A stretch of 64,000 bases of DNA, taken from Streptococcus sp. 2342. Its GTDB lineage: Bacteria; Bacillota; Bacilli; Lactobacillales; Streptococcaceae. The notes beneath the pieces were generated by a model. It had not been told where the DNA came from and did no database searches. It saw only the letters and a list, made by a program, of their open reading frames with translations. Below are positions 48,107 through 57,633 of the stretch, in pieces. The stretch's first letter is position 1. Each line of letters starts with the position of its first letter. The position numbers were made by a program, and so were the translations under genes. The stretch spans positions 140,645 to 204,644 of the forward strand of contig NZ_VMLR01000002.1 of assembly GCF_013276795.1 (NCBI RefSeq), given 5' to 3'.

Positions 48107-49366
48107 TTAAAGTTCTACTGTTAGGACTTGACCTTGCTTAACTACTGGTTCTCCGGCAATATAGACATCATCTACATCACTGGACTTGACAGCATAGACT
48201 AGGTGAGAGAGCATATTTTCTTGGGGTTGAAGATGGATTTTCCCTTGTGGTTGGATGACCAGAAAATCTGCCTGCTTGCCGACTTCTAGGCTTCCTATCT
48301 GATTTTCCATTCCAAGGACCTTGGCCCCTTCGATTGTCAGTGCCTTGAGGGCTACTTCTATAGGAAATTGGCTAGCATCCCCACTCTTCATCTTCTGAAG
48401 AAGGGCTGCTGTCCGTCCTTCCTCAAACATGTCTAAATTATTATTAGAAGCAACCGAGTCAGTCGCAATACCGACTGCTACTCCTGCTTTTTGCAGTTGG
48501 ATGATGGGAGCAATCCCTGAGGCCAATTTGAGGTTACTGATAGGATTGTGGGCGATAGATACTTGAGACATTGCCAAACGTTCAATTTCTTTCTCGTTTA
48601 ATTCGACCCCATGAGCAAAGACAGACGGATGATCTAAGTAACCCAGTTCTTCTAGAAAGACGAGAGGGCGTTTGCCGTAGCGTTTCAGGAGAATGCCTGA
48701 CTCCTCCTTGGTTTCCGCCACATGGATATGGATAGGAATATCCAGCTCTTTTGCCATATCTAAGCTCTCTTCCAGCAAGTCTCTACTACAGCTGTAGGGA
48801 GAATGCGGGGCTACCATTACCTTGAAATTTGGATTTTCATATCCTAAGATTTCCTCGATGATAGCTCGTATTCTGCTTATAGTCTCATCAGTTGTTTCTG
48901 TATCTGAAGAAAAGAGGGTCGGTGAGAAATAACAACGCATCTTGGAAGCCTCGACTGCCTGATAAATCTGCTCAATCTCCACTCCATTGGGATTATACAT
49001 ATCGTTAAAGGTTGTTGTTCCTGACTGGAGCATTTCTGTCAGCGCTTCTTTGACCGCCTTGGTAGTCATATCTGGAGTAAACTCAGCTTCTGCAGGCCAG
49101 ATATAGTCATTGAGCCATTCATGGAGATTGCTGTCATCTCGAATTCCTCGCAAGCCTGTCATAGCAGAATGAGTGTGGCAATTGACCAAACCAGGCATGA
49201 TCCAGGCTCCCTGATAGTCTATAATCTGCTCGGCCTGATCTAAAATCTCTGGTTTCTCTTGACCGACATAGACGATTTGAGAATCCTTAACTGCTAAGAT
49301 TCCATCCAAATAAACATGGAAATTTTGGTCACAAGTCACGATGTTTACATGCTGAAAGACTTTCAT
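48107..49366 (-). CDS. Amidohydrolase, Atz/Trz (MtaD/SsnA-like) family
   Basis: A 419-residue metal-dependent hydrolase with PGLVNCHTHSAMTGLRG (HxH), IHIHVAETKEE, FAHGVELNEKE and GIATDSVASNNNLDMF, the full ligand set of the ATZ/TRZ branch. Candidate substrates are methylthioadenosine, S-adenosylhomocysteine or guanine-like bases, deaminated. The C-terminal segment ends VLTVEL. A BOX with two boxB units lies upstream. Monocistronic; no close ribosome-binding site beyond AGGAG 8 bp before the ATG. Confidence 0.88.
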   Translation of the reverse strand: MKVFQHVNIVTCDQNFHVYLDGILAVKDSQIVYVGQEKPEILDQAEQIIDYQGAWIMPGLVNCHTHSAMTGLRGIRDDSNLHEWLNDYIWPAEAEFTPDMTTKAVKEALTEMLQSGTTTFNDMYNPNGVEIEQIYQAVEASKMRCYFSPTLFSSDTETTDETISRIRAIIEEILGYENPNFKVMVAPHSPYSCSRDLLEESLDMAKELDIPIHIHVAETKEESGILLKRYGKRPLVFLEELGYLDHPSVFAHGVELNEKEIERLAMSQVSIAHNPISNLKLASGIAPIIQLQKAGVAVGIATDSVASNNNLDMFEEGRTAALLQKMKSGDASQFPIEVALKALTIEGAKVLGMENQIGSLEVGKQADFLVIQPQGKIHLQPQENMLSHLVYAVKSSDVDDVYIAGEPVVKQGQVLTVEL

Positions 49367-49394
49367 TATAGGCTCCTTTTCTAAAAGACAATTT

Positions 49395-49592
49395 ATACTC
49401 TTCTAAAATCTCTTCAAACCACATCAGCTTCACCTTGGAGTAGATATATGTTACTGACTTCGTCAGTTCTATCCACAACCTCAAAACAGTGCTTTGAGCT
49501 GACTTCGTCAGTCTTATCTACAACATCAAATCAGTGCTTTTAGCAACCTGCGGCTAGCTTCCTAGTTTAATCTTTGATTTTCATTAAGTATT
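49395..49592 (+). repeat. BOX element (A-B-B-C)
   Basis: The longest copy here, with two boxB modules, each with ctgacttcgtcagt, starting at 49453 and 49499. It starts atactcttctaaaatc and ends tttcattaagtat, slightly diverged from the rest. Confidence 0.92.
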
Positions 49593-49621
49593 ACAGTGAA
49601 CAATTTTTCTAGCTATTGTAA

Positions 49622-49652
49622 CAAAAAAGTTACCTGAAGGCAACTTTTTTCG
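49622..49652 (-). terminator. Terminator of the ABC exporter operon
   Basis: aaaaaagtt..cc, tgaa loop, gg..aactttttt. A near-perfect stem with T-runs, 27 bp after the exporter stop codon. Confidence 0.85.
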
Positions 49653-49678
49653 TCCATAAAATTTCAAAAGAGAAAGGA

Positions 49679-51427
49679 TTATTCAGAGCTAAAAGCTGCA
49701 GCTTTTAGCATTTGGTAATACTTGCCCTTTCTAGTCATGAGATCCTGATGGTTCCCATACTCAACAATATCACCATCCACTAAGACTAGAATCATATCCG
49801 CATCCTGAATGGTTGACAAGCGGTGGGCAATGATAAAGCTTGTGCGCCCCTTCATGAGTTTAGCAAAGGCATCCTGTACCAACACTTCTGTCCGCGTATC
49901 GATAGAAGAAGTTGCCTCGTCTAAGATGAGAATCTTGGGAATAGCCAGAAAGACTCGGGCTATGGTCAAAAGCTGTGCCTGACCTACAGAGAGAGATTCA
50001 CCCGCATTTTCAAGCTTGGTATCATAGCCTTGTGGCAACTGTTGGATGAAAAAGTCGGCATTGGCTGCTTTGGCAGCAGCAATCACCTGCTCTCGACTGG
50101 CTTCAGGATTACCAAAGGCAATATTGTCATGAATGGTCCCTTGCTTGAGCCAGGTTTCTTGGAGCACCATGCCAAACTGCTGTCGTAGCGAAGCACGACT
50201 ATAGTTATAAATAGATTTCCCATCCAGCAAGATATCTCCCGAGTTAATAGGATAGAAACGCATAAGAAGATTGATAAGGGTTGATTTACCAGCACCTGTC
50301 GGACCAACAATAGCCACCTTGCTACCAGCTGGGATGTCAATAGATAAATCCTTAATCAAAATCTTTTCAGGATGGTAGCCAAAAGAGACCTGTTTAAAGG
50401 AAATAGCTCCCTTAACTTGGTCACTAGTCAAGACTTCCCTGCCTGTTTCAGCCAACTCAGAGCTTTCTAAGACAGCATAGACACGCTCTGCACATGCCAA
50501 GGCACTTTGCAATTCGGCTAGAACTGAAGAAATATCGTTAAAGGGCTTGGTGTACTGTTGGACATAGTTCAAAAAGGTCACTAAGCGTCCAATAGTCAAG
50601 GTGGAGCCTATCATGATACGATAAGCTCCCACTCCAGCTAGAAGGGCATAAATGAGCGCATTTACAAAGCGAGTCGAAGGATTGACCGTTGAAGAATAAA
50701 AGATGGCTGACTGAGAATAGCCTGCGTAGTTGTCATTAGCCTCACGCAGTCTTCGTATAAACTCTGCCTGAGCATTAAAAGACTGAATAATGGTCTGCTG
50801 GCTCAACGATTCTTCAATCAACTGAGTCTGAATTCCCCTCGTCTCTGTTTGCTTATGGAAGAGATGATAAGATCGTTTGGCAATGAAGCGTGAAATCACC
50901 ATTGACAGTGGCGTCAACAGCAAGACCAATAGAGTCATGAGGAGATGAATCTGAAGCATGGCTAGAATACTAACCAAAATCATCAAGACTCCAATGAAAA
51001 ATTGGTTAAAAATCATTGTTAAACCAGCTACCAACTGTTCGATGTCCGTGGTTACACGACTGACCATCTCACCACTACCTTGCCTATCTACAAAAGCAAT
51101 CGGTAGACGATGGAGCTTATGGATGATTTTCTCTCGCAAGTCTCTGGTATAAGAGAAGATTAGGCGATTATAAAGAAGAGGATTTACCCATTGTACCAGA
51201 GTATTTCCTATGACCACCAAGATCATTTGAACGAAAATCTGCCAAAAAACCGATGATGAACCAATCACTAGAACTTGGTCGATGACCTGCCCAATCAGAA
51301 TAGGTAGGTAGATTGATAAGGCAACCTGGGCAATGGTTCCTAGAAAGGCTAGGAAAAGGAGGAAAGGATGACTTGATAAATCTTTGGCCAAACGTGTGAG
51401 TGTTTGATTTGCAGTTTGTCGTCTCAT
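49679..51427 (-). CDS. Heterodimeric ABC exporter subunit (consensus ATP site donor)
   Basis: A 582-residue half-transporter: six-helix membrane domain (1-330) and ATPase with Walker A GPTGAGKST, Walker B ILILDEATSSID with catalytic Glu, H-loop IAHRLSTI, but a degenerate signature (LSVGQAQ). The partner has the opposite defects, so the pair makes one active and one degenerate site, as in LmrCD/BmrCD-like multidrug exporters. The start MRRQTANQTLTRLAKD at 51427 follows GGAG by 7 bp. The substrate is unknown. Confidence 0.9.
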   Translation of the reverse strand: MRRQTANQTLTRLAKDLSSHPFLLFLAFLGTIAQVALSIYLPILIGQVIDQVLVIGSSSVFWQIFVQMILVVIGNTLVQWVNPLLYNRLIFSYTRDLREKIIHKLHRLPIAFVDRQGSGEMVSRVTTDIEQLVAGLTMIFNQFFIGVLMILVSILAMLQIHLLMTLLVLLLTPLSMVISRFIAKRSYHLFHKQTETRGIQTQLIEESLSQQTIIQSFNAQAEFIRRLREANDNYAGYSQSAIFYSSTVNPSTRFVNALIYALLAGVGAYRIMIGSTLTIGRLVTFLNYVQQYTKPFNDISSVLAELQSALACAERVYAVLESSELAETGREVLTSDQVKGAISFKQVSFGYHPEKILIKDLSIDIPAGSKVAIVGPTGAGKSTLINLLMRFYPINSGDILLDGKSIYNYSRASLRQQFGMVLQETWLKQGTIHDNIAFGNPEASREQVIAAAKAANADFFIQQLPQGYDTKLENAGESLSVGQAQLLTIARVFLAIPKILILDEATSSIDTRTEVLVQDAFAKLMKGRTSFIIAHRLSTIQDADMILVLVDGDIVEYGNHQDLMTRKGKYYQMLKAAAFSSE

Positions 51428-51428
51428 G

Positions 51429-53153
51429 CTAGTTCTCCTTTCCATGTTGGGATTCATTGATTTCGCGATAGACTTGACTGGATTTCATCAAGTCCTCGTG
51501 CTTGCCGATAGCTAGGAGCTCACCTTTTTCCAAGAGGAGAATCTGGTCTGCCATCCGAAGTGTTGAGGTTCGTTGAGAAATTAAAATTAAGCTCGTATTT
51601 GGTGAATTTTCTCGGATAGCTTTTAAGAGCTTGGACTCAGTGATAGTGTCCAGTGCCGAGGTCGCATCATCTAGGATGAGAAATGGAGTTTGGCGCAAGA
51701 CTGCTCGTGCGATAGACAGCCTTTGTTTTTGACCGCCCGAGAAATTTCGACCTCCTGCCTCAACAGTGGCATCCAAGAGCCCTTCCTTTTCACTAACAAA
51801 ATCCTTGGCTTGTGCAATTTCCAAGGCCTGCCAGAGTTCTTGGTCAGTTACTTCTTGATGTAAACCTAGAGTCAGGTTGGAACGAATGGTTCCTTTAAAG
51901 AGCTCGACTTTTTGAGGCACATAAGCAATCCAAGACCGCCACTGCTCAAGATTACGAGGACTAGATCCGTCTCTATAAAGATCTATGCTCCCCTTGTCTG
52001 CTGGATAAAGTCCAAGGATGAGTTGCACCAAACTTGATTTACCAGAACCCGTTCCCCCAATAATACCAAGGATTTGCCCTTGCTTCATATCAAAGGAAAT
52101 GTCTCTCAGAGAAGGCTGGGCCGCATCAGGATAGGTAAAGGTCAGTTCTTGAACTTGTAAAACCTGATCACTGGTAGCTTGCTTTTGTTCTAGCTCTAAG
52201 TGAATATCTTCTGGAGCCTCAGCAAAGACTTCCTCAATTCGCTTAGCTGAGATGTAGGACTGGTTGAGAGAATTTATCAGCATGGCTAGCTTGACCAATT
52301 CCACCAAAATCTGTAAGAGATAATTGATGAGGGCAATGAGGGCCCCTTGACTGAGCAATCCTCCTTGAATGGAAACATATCCCTGCCAGATAATAACGAG
52401 GAGAGTTCCATTAACAATCAGATAAGTCAAAGGTGTTAATAAACTAGACCAGAAACCTGTTTTTTCTTGTAATCTAGCATAGACTTGGTTAAGAGTTTGA
52501 AAAATCTGTAACTCTCGTTTTTCTTGTCCAAAAGCACGAATAACCCGCATCCCTTGTAATTGCTGGCGTGTTTCCTGAACTAGTTGGTCCGTTTTCTTTC
52601 TGAGAACACTGTAGAGAGGATTGACCAATCGAGATAACCCTACAATGACGATTGTCAAAATGGCAACCATGACCAAAAACCAGAAAGTCAGCTCAGTTGA
52701 GATTCGATAAGCCATAAAAATGGCACCAAAAACGATAATAGGCGCTCGCAAAAAGAGACGCAGGAATTGATTGATACCAGTCTGAATCTGGTAGGTATCC
52801 GAAGTCAAGCGAGTCACCAAACTAGAAGTTGTCAGATGATCTCTGCTATCCTTAGGGAAAGACAAAATATGACGATAAAGATCGTTTGTCAATTCCTTGG
52901 TAAAACCTACCGCAGCCTTAGCTGAGTAAAACTGGGCTATCAAGGCCACTAAAACGCCAATTACTGCAAAGATAAGAAGCAGGCCAATCTGCATCCAGAG
53001 ATGACCTTGATTTTTCTGGGGCAATGATTGGTCAACAATCCCAGCAATCACCATAGGAACCAAGAGCTCAAAAACAGCTTCTAGTAGCTTGAACAAGGGA
53101 GCTAAAATTGATTCCCTGATGTAGGGTTTAAAGTAAGATAATAGGTGTTTCAT
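51429..53153 (-). CDS. Heterodimeric ABC exporter subunit (degenerate ATP site)
   Basis: A 574-residue half-transporter: six-helix membrane domain and ATPase with Walker A GGTGSGKSS, signature FSGGQKQR, but Walker B ILDDATSALD (Asp for the catalytic Glu) and ISQRTSTL (Gln for the H-loop His). It therefore donates an intact signature and a non-catalytic Walker B. The stop lies 1 bp before the partner ATG. Substrate not inferred. Confidence 0.92.
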   Translation of the reverse strand: MKHLLSYFKPYIRESILAPLFKLLEAVFELLVPMVIAGIVDQSLPQKNQGHLWMQIGLLLIFAVIGVLVALIAQFYSAKAAVGFTKELTNDLYRHILSFPKDSRDHLTTSSLVTRLTSDTYQIQTGINQFLRLFLRAPIIVFGAIFMAYRISTELTFWFLVMVAILTIVIVGLSRLVNPLYSVLRKKTDQLVQETRQQLQGMRVIRAFGQEKRELQIFQTLNQVYARLQEKTGFWSSLLTPLTYLIVNGTLLVIIWQGYVSIQGGLLSQGALIALINYLLQILVELVKLAMLINSLNQSYISAKRIEEVFAEAPEDIHLELEQKQATSDQVLQVQELTFTYPDAAQPSLRDISFDMKQGQILGIIGGTGSGKSSLVQLILGLYPADKGSIDLYRDGSSPRNLEQWRSWIAYVPQKVELFKGTIRSNLTLGLHQEVTDQELWQALEIAQAKDFVSEKEGLLDATVEAGGRNFSGGQKQRLSIARAVLRQTPFLILDDATSALDTITESKLLKAIRENSPNTSLILISQRTSTLRMADQILLLEKGELLAIGKHEDLMKSSQVYREINESQHGKEN

Positions 53154-53213
53154 AAATCCCTTCTATTCGTATTCTGGAAATGAAGAAAGTGGGAAGCGCC
53201 CACCCTCTCTGTT

Positions 53214-54152
53214 TTATTTGTTTAAGTAAGGAAGTAAATAGCCATATCCTGCTTCTTCCATCTCATCCTTGGCCACAAAGCGCAAGGATGCAGAATTAAT
53301 ACAGTAACGAAGTCCACCTAACTCCCGAGGCCCATCTGTGAAAACGTGTCCCAAGTGAGCATTGCCTGAACGAGAACGAACCTCAATTCGCTCCATTCCA
53401 TGGCTGAGATCCTTGTAATAATGAATCAATTCCTTGGAAATCGGACGGCTAAAACTTGGCCAACCACATCCTGAGGCAAACTTATCCTTGGCAAAAAAGA
53501 GTGGCTCACCCGTCGTGATATCAACATAAATCCCTTCTTCAAAGGTTTGGTCATAGGCATTGGTAAATGGAGCCTCTGTAGCAGATTCTTGGGTGACACG
53601 GTAAGACTCTTCTGATAAGCTTTCCTTCAACGCCTCTTGACTAGGCTTTTCATAGTTGGCTGCGTCAATCAATGGCTTCTCAGCATCAGTCACATCGATA
53701 TGACAGTAACCAGAAGGATTTTTCTTGAGATAGTCTTGGTGGTAGTCTTCAGCCAGAATGTAGTGGCGAAGTTTCTCCACCTCTACTGCAATCTTGCGAC
53801 CAAGCATGCGCTCCTGCTCCTGCACAACAGTATAGATAGCTGGCAAATCTGCTTGATCTTGGTAATAAATCCCAGTTCGATATTGGCGACCACGGTCATT
53901 CCCTTGTTGATTAATGGATAACGGGTCTATGACTCGGAAATAATAAAGTAAAATTTCTCTGAGTGACACTGCTTTCTCATCGTAAATCACTTGCACCGTC
54001 TCTGCATGGTCTGTTTCCTTGAGCAACTGGTAATTGGTCGTTTCGACTTGCCCATTAGCGTAGCCAACACTGGTTGCTAGCACTCCAGAAATGCGTGAAA
54101 AATACTCCTCTAAACCCCAAAAACAACCACCTGCTAAATAAATTTCTGCCAT
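53214..54152 (-). CDS. msrAB: Methionine sulfoxide reductase MsrA/MsrB fusion
   Basis: The 312-residue enzyme repairs methionine S- and R-sulfoxides. MsrA half: [11 protein letters not shown] with Cys10 and GYANG; MsrB half: [17 protein letters not shown] and catalytic Cys284 in [10 protein letters not shown]. No signal peptide or lipobox is seen, so it is cytosolic, unlike the membrane-exported paralogue of some streptococci. AAAGGAG lies 9 bp before the ATG. A BOX occupies the spacer just upstream. Confidence 0.94.
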   Translation of the reverse strand: MAEIYLAGGCFWGLEEYFSRISGVLATSVGYANGQVETTNYQLLKETDHAETVQVIYDEKAVSLREILLYYFRVIDPLSINQQGNDRGRQYRTGIYYQDQADLPAIYTVVQEQERMLGRKIAVEVEKLRHYILAEDYHQDYLKKNPSGYCHIDVTDAEKPLIDAANYEKPSQEALKESLSEESYRVTQESATEAPFTNAYDQTFEEGIYVDITTGEPLFFAKDKFASGCGWPSFSRPISKELIHYYKDLSHGMERIEVRSRSGNAHLGHVFTDGPRELGGLRYCINSASLRFVAKDEMEEAGYGYLLPYLNK

Positions 54153-54183
54153 CTTTATTTCTCCTTTATCACGTTTTTAACTA

Positions 54184-54297
54184 ATACTCTTCGAAAATCT
54201 CTTCAAACCACGTCAGCTTACATCTGCAACCTCAAAGCACTGCTTTGAGCAACCTGCGGCTAGCTTCCTAGTTTGCTCTTTGATTTTCATTGAGTAT
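54184..54297 (+). repeat. BOX element (A-C, no boxB)
   Basis: atactcttcgaaaatc to tttcattgagtat, without a boxB unit. It lies between the terminator of thrB and the start of msrAB. Confidence 0.92.
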
Positions 54298-54333
54298 GGA
54301 ATATAGTTTTTCTTTCTACTAGACTTCTTTTCA

Positions 54334-54380
54334 AAAAAAGGATAGGAAGCCCTCTGATCGAGAGTTTCCCCATCCTATCT
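54334..54380 (-). terminator. hom-thrB terminator
   Basis: Minus strand: gataggatggggaaactctc folds on gagagggcttcctatc, followed by a T-run. Confidence 0.8.
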
Positions 54381-54388
54381 TCTATTCT

Positions 54389-55258
54389 TTATTTTGCTTC
54401 GACACGGACACCTTGGGTATCAACCTTCAAGTCATGAAGTTTTCCTTTGAAGGGTTGCTTTTCCAATTCTGCCTTAATCGCCGGCATCTTGTCATGAGAA
54501 GCCAAGACCATAACTGTAGGCCCAGCACCTGAGAGGTAGGTTGCATAGGCACCATTCTCTTTGGCTACTTGCTTAATCGTCGCAAATTCTCTCACCAAGT
54601 CCTGACGATAGCGCTCGTGGAAGAGGTCTCCCTCGATTGCTTGCCCAGCGGTCACCATGTCTCCTGCCAACAAGGCCGCAACCGCCACATTGGCGATAGA
54701 ACTAGCTGCAACAGCTTCCTTATAGGACAATTTCTTAGGCAAGACACCACGGCTGTCTCGAGTACGCAATTCATAGTTTGGAATGTAGGCTAGAAAATCA
54801 CATTCTGGGAAGTCTGCTACAATAGCTGAAACTTCCCCATCAACAGAGCTTGCAATAACGAGATTACCATAAATGGCCGGAGCTACATTGTCAGGATGGC
54901 CTTCAATCTTAGTCGCTAACTGCAATTTTTCATGATCAGACAAGTTGAGCTGACCCAGTTGGTTGGCTAGTTCAATCCCAGCTACAATAACCGAGCTGGA
55001 AGAACCCAAACCACGCGCCAAGGGAACATCACTGGTCATTTTCAAACGTCTTGGTTGCAAGTCTGGTACAATTTGCAAAGCGATTTTGAGCAAGAGATTA
55101 CGCTCGTCATGTGGAATCCATTTGCCAATCTGGTGTTCAATTAGCCACTCATCTCGTTCTTCGCAAACCTCGATTTGAAGATACTTGGTTACAGCTACAC
55201 CGACCGAGTCAAAACCTGGCCCGATATTGGCACTGGTTGCGGGTACAATAATCTTCAT
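54389..55258 (-). CDS. thrB: Homoserine kinase
   Basis: ThrB phosphorylates L-homoserine in the threonine pathway. The 289-residue GHMP kinase has [16 protein letters not shown], the ATP-binding [16 protein letters not shown] and the C-terminal [17 protein letters not shown]. It starts 1 bp past the hom stop and ends before a terminator. Confidence 0.95.
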   Translation of the reverse strand: MKIIVPATSANIGPGFDSVGVAVTKYLQIEVCEERDEWLIEHQIGKWIPHDERNLLLKIALQIVPDLQPRRLKMTSDVPLARGLGSSSSVIVAGIELANQLGQLNLSDHEKLQLATKIEGHPDNVAPAIYGNLVIASSVDGEVSAIVADFPECDFLAYIPNYELRTRDSRGVLPKKLSYKEAVAASSIANVAVAALLAGDMVTAGQAIEGDLFHERYRQDLVREFATIKQVAKENGAYATYLSGAGPTVMVLASHDKMPAIKAELEKQPFKGKLHDLKVDTQGVRVEAK

Positions 55259-55259
55259 C

Positions 55260-56546
55260 TTATTCTCCTAGCACCTTGAAGGTATTCAAGAGGTCGAATT
55301 CTGAAACCTTCTTCAATTCAGCTGAGACATTTTCAAGCTGGGCTTTATTAATCTTGTGTGTAATGATCACAACACGCGCCTTGTCACCCTCTTTTCCATC
55401 TTGGAGAATTTTCTTGAAGGAAATATCTTGGGCATTAAAGATTTCAGCCAGTTTCAAGACCTGACCTTTTGAGTCTGGAGCCAAGATTGAGAAGTAGTAG
55501 TTTGCTTTGACATCCTCTGGATTTGCCAAAACCAAGGCACGACTGTATTCGTTGAAGTCTTTACCAATGGTACCATCATTCAAGCGGCGAACGATACGGA
55601 CAATATCCGCCACAACACTTGTTGCAGTTGGTTTTTGACCAGCACCTGGTCCGTAGTACATAGACTCACCAATACCGATAGATTCTACAAAGACAGCGTT
55701 CATTACGCCATTCACACTGGCAAGTGGATGCGCTTTAGGCAGGAAGGTTGGAGTCACTTCCGCAGCAATACCTGAAGGAGTTTCTTCGATTGAACCAACC
55801 AATTTCACTACATAGCCAAGTTCTTGGGCTACAGCTACGTCTTCTGGTGTGATGTTGCGGATTCCCTTGTGGGCTACATCGTCAAAAGCAACCTTCATGC
55901 CAAAGGCAAATTGGCTCAAAATAACCATCTTGTAGGCTGCATCAATCCCATCTACGTCATTCGTCGGGTCGCTTTCTGCAAAACCAAGTCTTTGCGCTTC
56001 CGCAAGAGCATCATCGTAAGACCAGCCTTCTTCCACCATCTTGGTCATCATGAAGTTAGAAGTTCCGTTGACTACTCCAAGCACGCGCGTGATTTTGTCA
56101 GAAGCCAAGGAATTTGCCAAGGTACGAAGAATTGGAATCCCACCAGCTACTGCTGCTTCGTAGTAAAGTGCTACCTTGTTAGCTTGAGCGATTTCTAACA
56201 ATTCTGCGCCATGGACAGCCAAAAGGTCCTTGTTAGCAGTAACAACGTGTTTTCCAGCTTCCAAAGCACGAGTGATAAAGGTCTTAGCAGGTTCGATACG
56301 CCCCATCAATTCCACTACGATCGTAATATCTTGGTCTGATAAAATATCATCCACATTGGTTACAAAGTTAAAGTCATTCCCTGCTGCAAGCAAGCGATTC
56401 TTTTCATCTTCATCCTTGACCAATACCTTGGCAACTTCAATCTCTGAATGTGCTGATTGATTGATTTTTTCTCCATTTTCCTTTAGGAGGAAAGGCACGC
56501 CACTTGCAACGGTACCAAATCCTAGTAAAGCAATTTTAACTGTCAT
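55260..56546 (-). CDS. hom: Homoserine dehydrogenase
   Basis: Hom reduces aspartate semialdehyde to homoserine. The 428-residue product has the Rossmann motif [25 protein letters not shown], the [10 protein letters not shown] substrate segment, the [12 protein letters not shown] signature and a C-terminal ACT-like domain. The start MTVKIALLG at 56546 follows GAGGAG by 6 bp. TATAAT lies at 56578-56583. First gene of hom-thrB. Confidence 0.95.
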   Translation of the reverse strand: MTVKIALLGFGTVASGVPFLLKENGEKINQSAHSEIEVAKVLVKDEDEKNRLLAAGNDFNFVTNVDDILSDQDITIVVELMGRIEPAKTFITRALEAGKHVVTANKDLLAVHGAELLEIAQANKVALYYEAAVAGGIPILRTLANSLASDKITRVLGVVNGTSNFMMTKMVEEGWSYDDALAEAQRLGFAESDPTNDVDGIDAAYKMVILSQFAFGMKVAFDDVAHKGIRNITPEDVAVAQELGYVVKLVGSIEETPSGIAAEVTPTFLPKAHPLASVNGVMNAVFVESIGIGESMYYGPGAGQKPTATSVVADIVRIVRRLNDGTIGKDFNEYSRALVLANPEDVKANYYFSILAPDSKGQVLKLAEIFNAQDISFKKILQDGKEGDKARVVIITHKINKAQLENVSAELKKVSEFDLLNTFKVLGE

Positions 56547-56696
56547 GTTTGTCTCCTCGAAATTTGCTAATATAGCCATTATAACAGAATTTTGTGAAAA
56601 TTCCTATTATAGTAAATCACTATTTCAGTATAAAAAGAAAAAACGAATCCCATGATTCGCTCTTCTTAAAATCTAGAAATAGCTTTCCAGAAAGGA

Positions 56697-57434
56697 TTAT
56701 CCAATCTTTTGCAGATTAAGCACTGCATCATGATTCATCAAGACTTGACCATACTCCTGCAAGACTGATCGACTGATGTCACTATCGTCTGCAAACTCGC
56801 GCATACGGGCCAACAGCCAAGCTGGATATGGACTTGGATGATTTTCAATATCCACTAAAATGGTCAAATAATAGCGCTCATTCATCTTGTAGAGTTCAGA
56901 AGTTTCCATCTCAAAAGTCACTGTCTTGGCAAAAGCCACCAACTCAGCTAATTTTTCAAAAGAAAGGATGTAATAGATGTAAGGCTCTTTCTTACTTTCA
57001 ACTTCTTGTTCAGCCTGTTCCTGCTCTTCTTCCTTGGCTTCAACTTGCTCTAGAGATTGAATCGCTTCGATATCATCTTTAGTCTTTTCTGCGATGCTTT
57101 TTTCCAAGGTTTTGATAAATTCATCTGGAGACATTTGAGCCAATTCTTCCATATCTGGTAAATCCGATAAGTCTTCAAAATCTAGATTTTGGTCAATCTT
57201 TGATTTGGTTACAAAGACATCTACCTTATCAGGTTTTGGAGTCACACGGAAGCTCAACATGCCTGTATCCAGAAAGCTATCAGGCATCTCTAACTCATCC
57301 AAGATAGCATAAAAGAACTCTTCTGTTTTTTCTTGAGGAACAAGAAAGTCAGCAATCTCCATTCCACGATCCATCAAATCCTCTAAAGACATCGTGATTT
57401 TCAAAGTTGTATCACTAATTTGTTTCATTTTCAT
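56697..57434 (-). CDS. mecA: Adaptor protein MecA
   Basis: MecA binds substrates such as ComW or ComX and delivers them to ClpC-ClpP, thereby limiting competence. The 245-residue product has the N-terminal substrate-binding part (MKMKQISDTTLKITMSLEDL), an acidic linker (EAKEEEQEQAEQEVESKKE) and the C-terminal Clp-binding domain (YIYYILSFEKLAELVAFAK). GAGGT lies 8 bp before the ATG at 57434. Its own promoter is TTGATA-17-TATAAT. Confidence 0.93.
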   Translation of the reverse strand: MKMKQISDTTLKITMSLEDLMDRGMEIADFLVPQEKTEEFFYAILDELEMPDSFLDTGMLSFRVTPKPDKVDVFVTKSKIDQNLDFEDLSDLPDMEELAQMSPDEFIKTLEKSIAEKTKDDIEAIQSLEQVEAKEEEQEQAEQEVESKKEPYIYYILSFEKLAELVAFAKTVTFEMETSELYKMNERYYLTILVDIENHPSPYPAWLLARMREFADDSDISRSVLQEYGQVLMNHDAVLNLQKIG

Positions 57435-57465
57435 TGCTAGTAACCTCATACTTTCAGTTCTATCT

Positions 57466-57494
57466 ATTATACTAGATTTTTACGATTTTATCAA
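57466..57494 (-). promoter_or_regulatory. mecA promoter
   Basis: TTGATA (57489-57494), 17 bp, TATAAT (57466-57471) on the minus strand. Confidence 0.85.
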
Positions 57495-57575
57495 AAGAAG
57501 GCTCCTCTATACGGATAGATTTTCCCTAGGGTATTTCTATAGGAGACTCCAAAAGAAAATTTCTGCAGACAGATA

Positions 57576-57615
57576 GAAAAAGCCTTCAAAATCGGCTCTT
57601 AGCCGACTTTGAAGA
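57576..57615 (-). terminator. Terminator of the polysaccharide operon
   Basis: Minus strand: cttcaaagtcggc, taaga, gccgattttgaag, then cttttt. A strong stem directly after the last gene. Confidence 0.88.
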
Positions 57616-57633
57616 CCTTATACATCAGAATAC

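Noticed and set aside
49453..49514. Tandem ctgacttcgtcagt repeats as a possible CRISPR or operator pair
   Set aside because: They are two boxB modules inside one BOX element.
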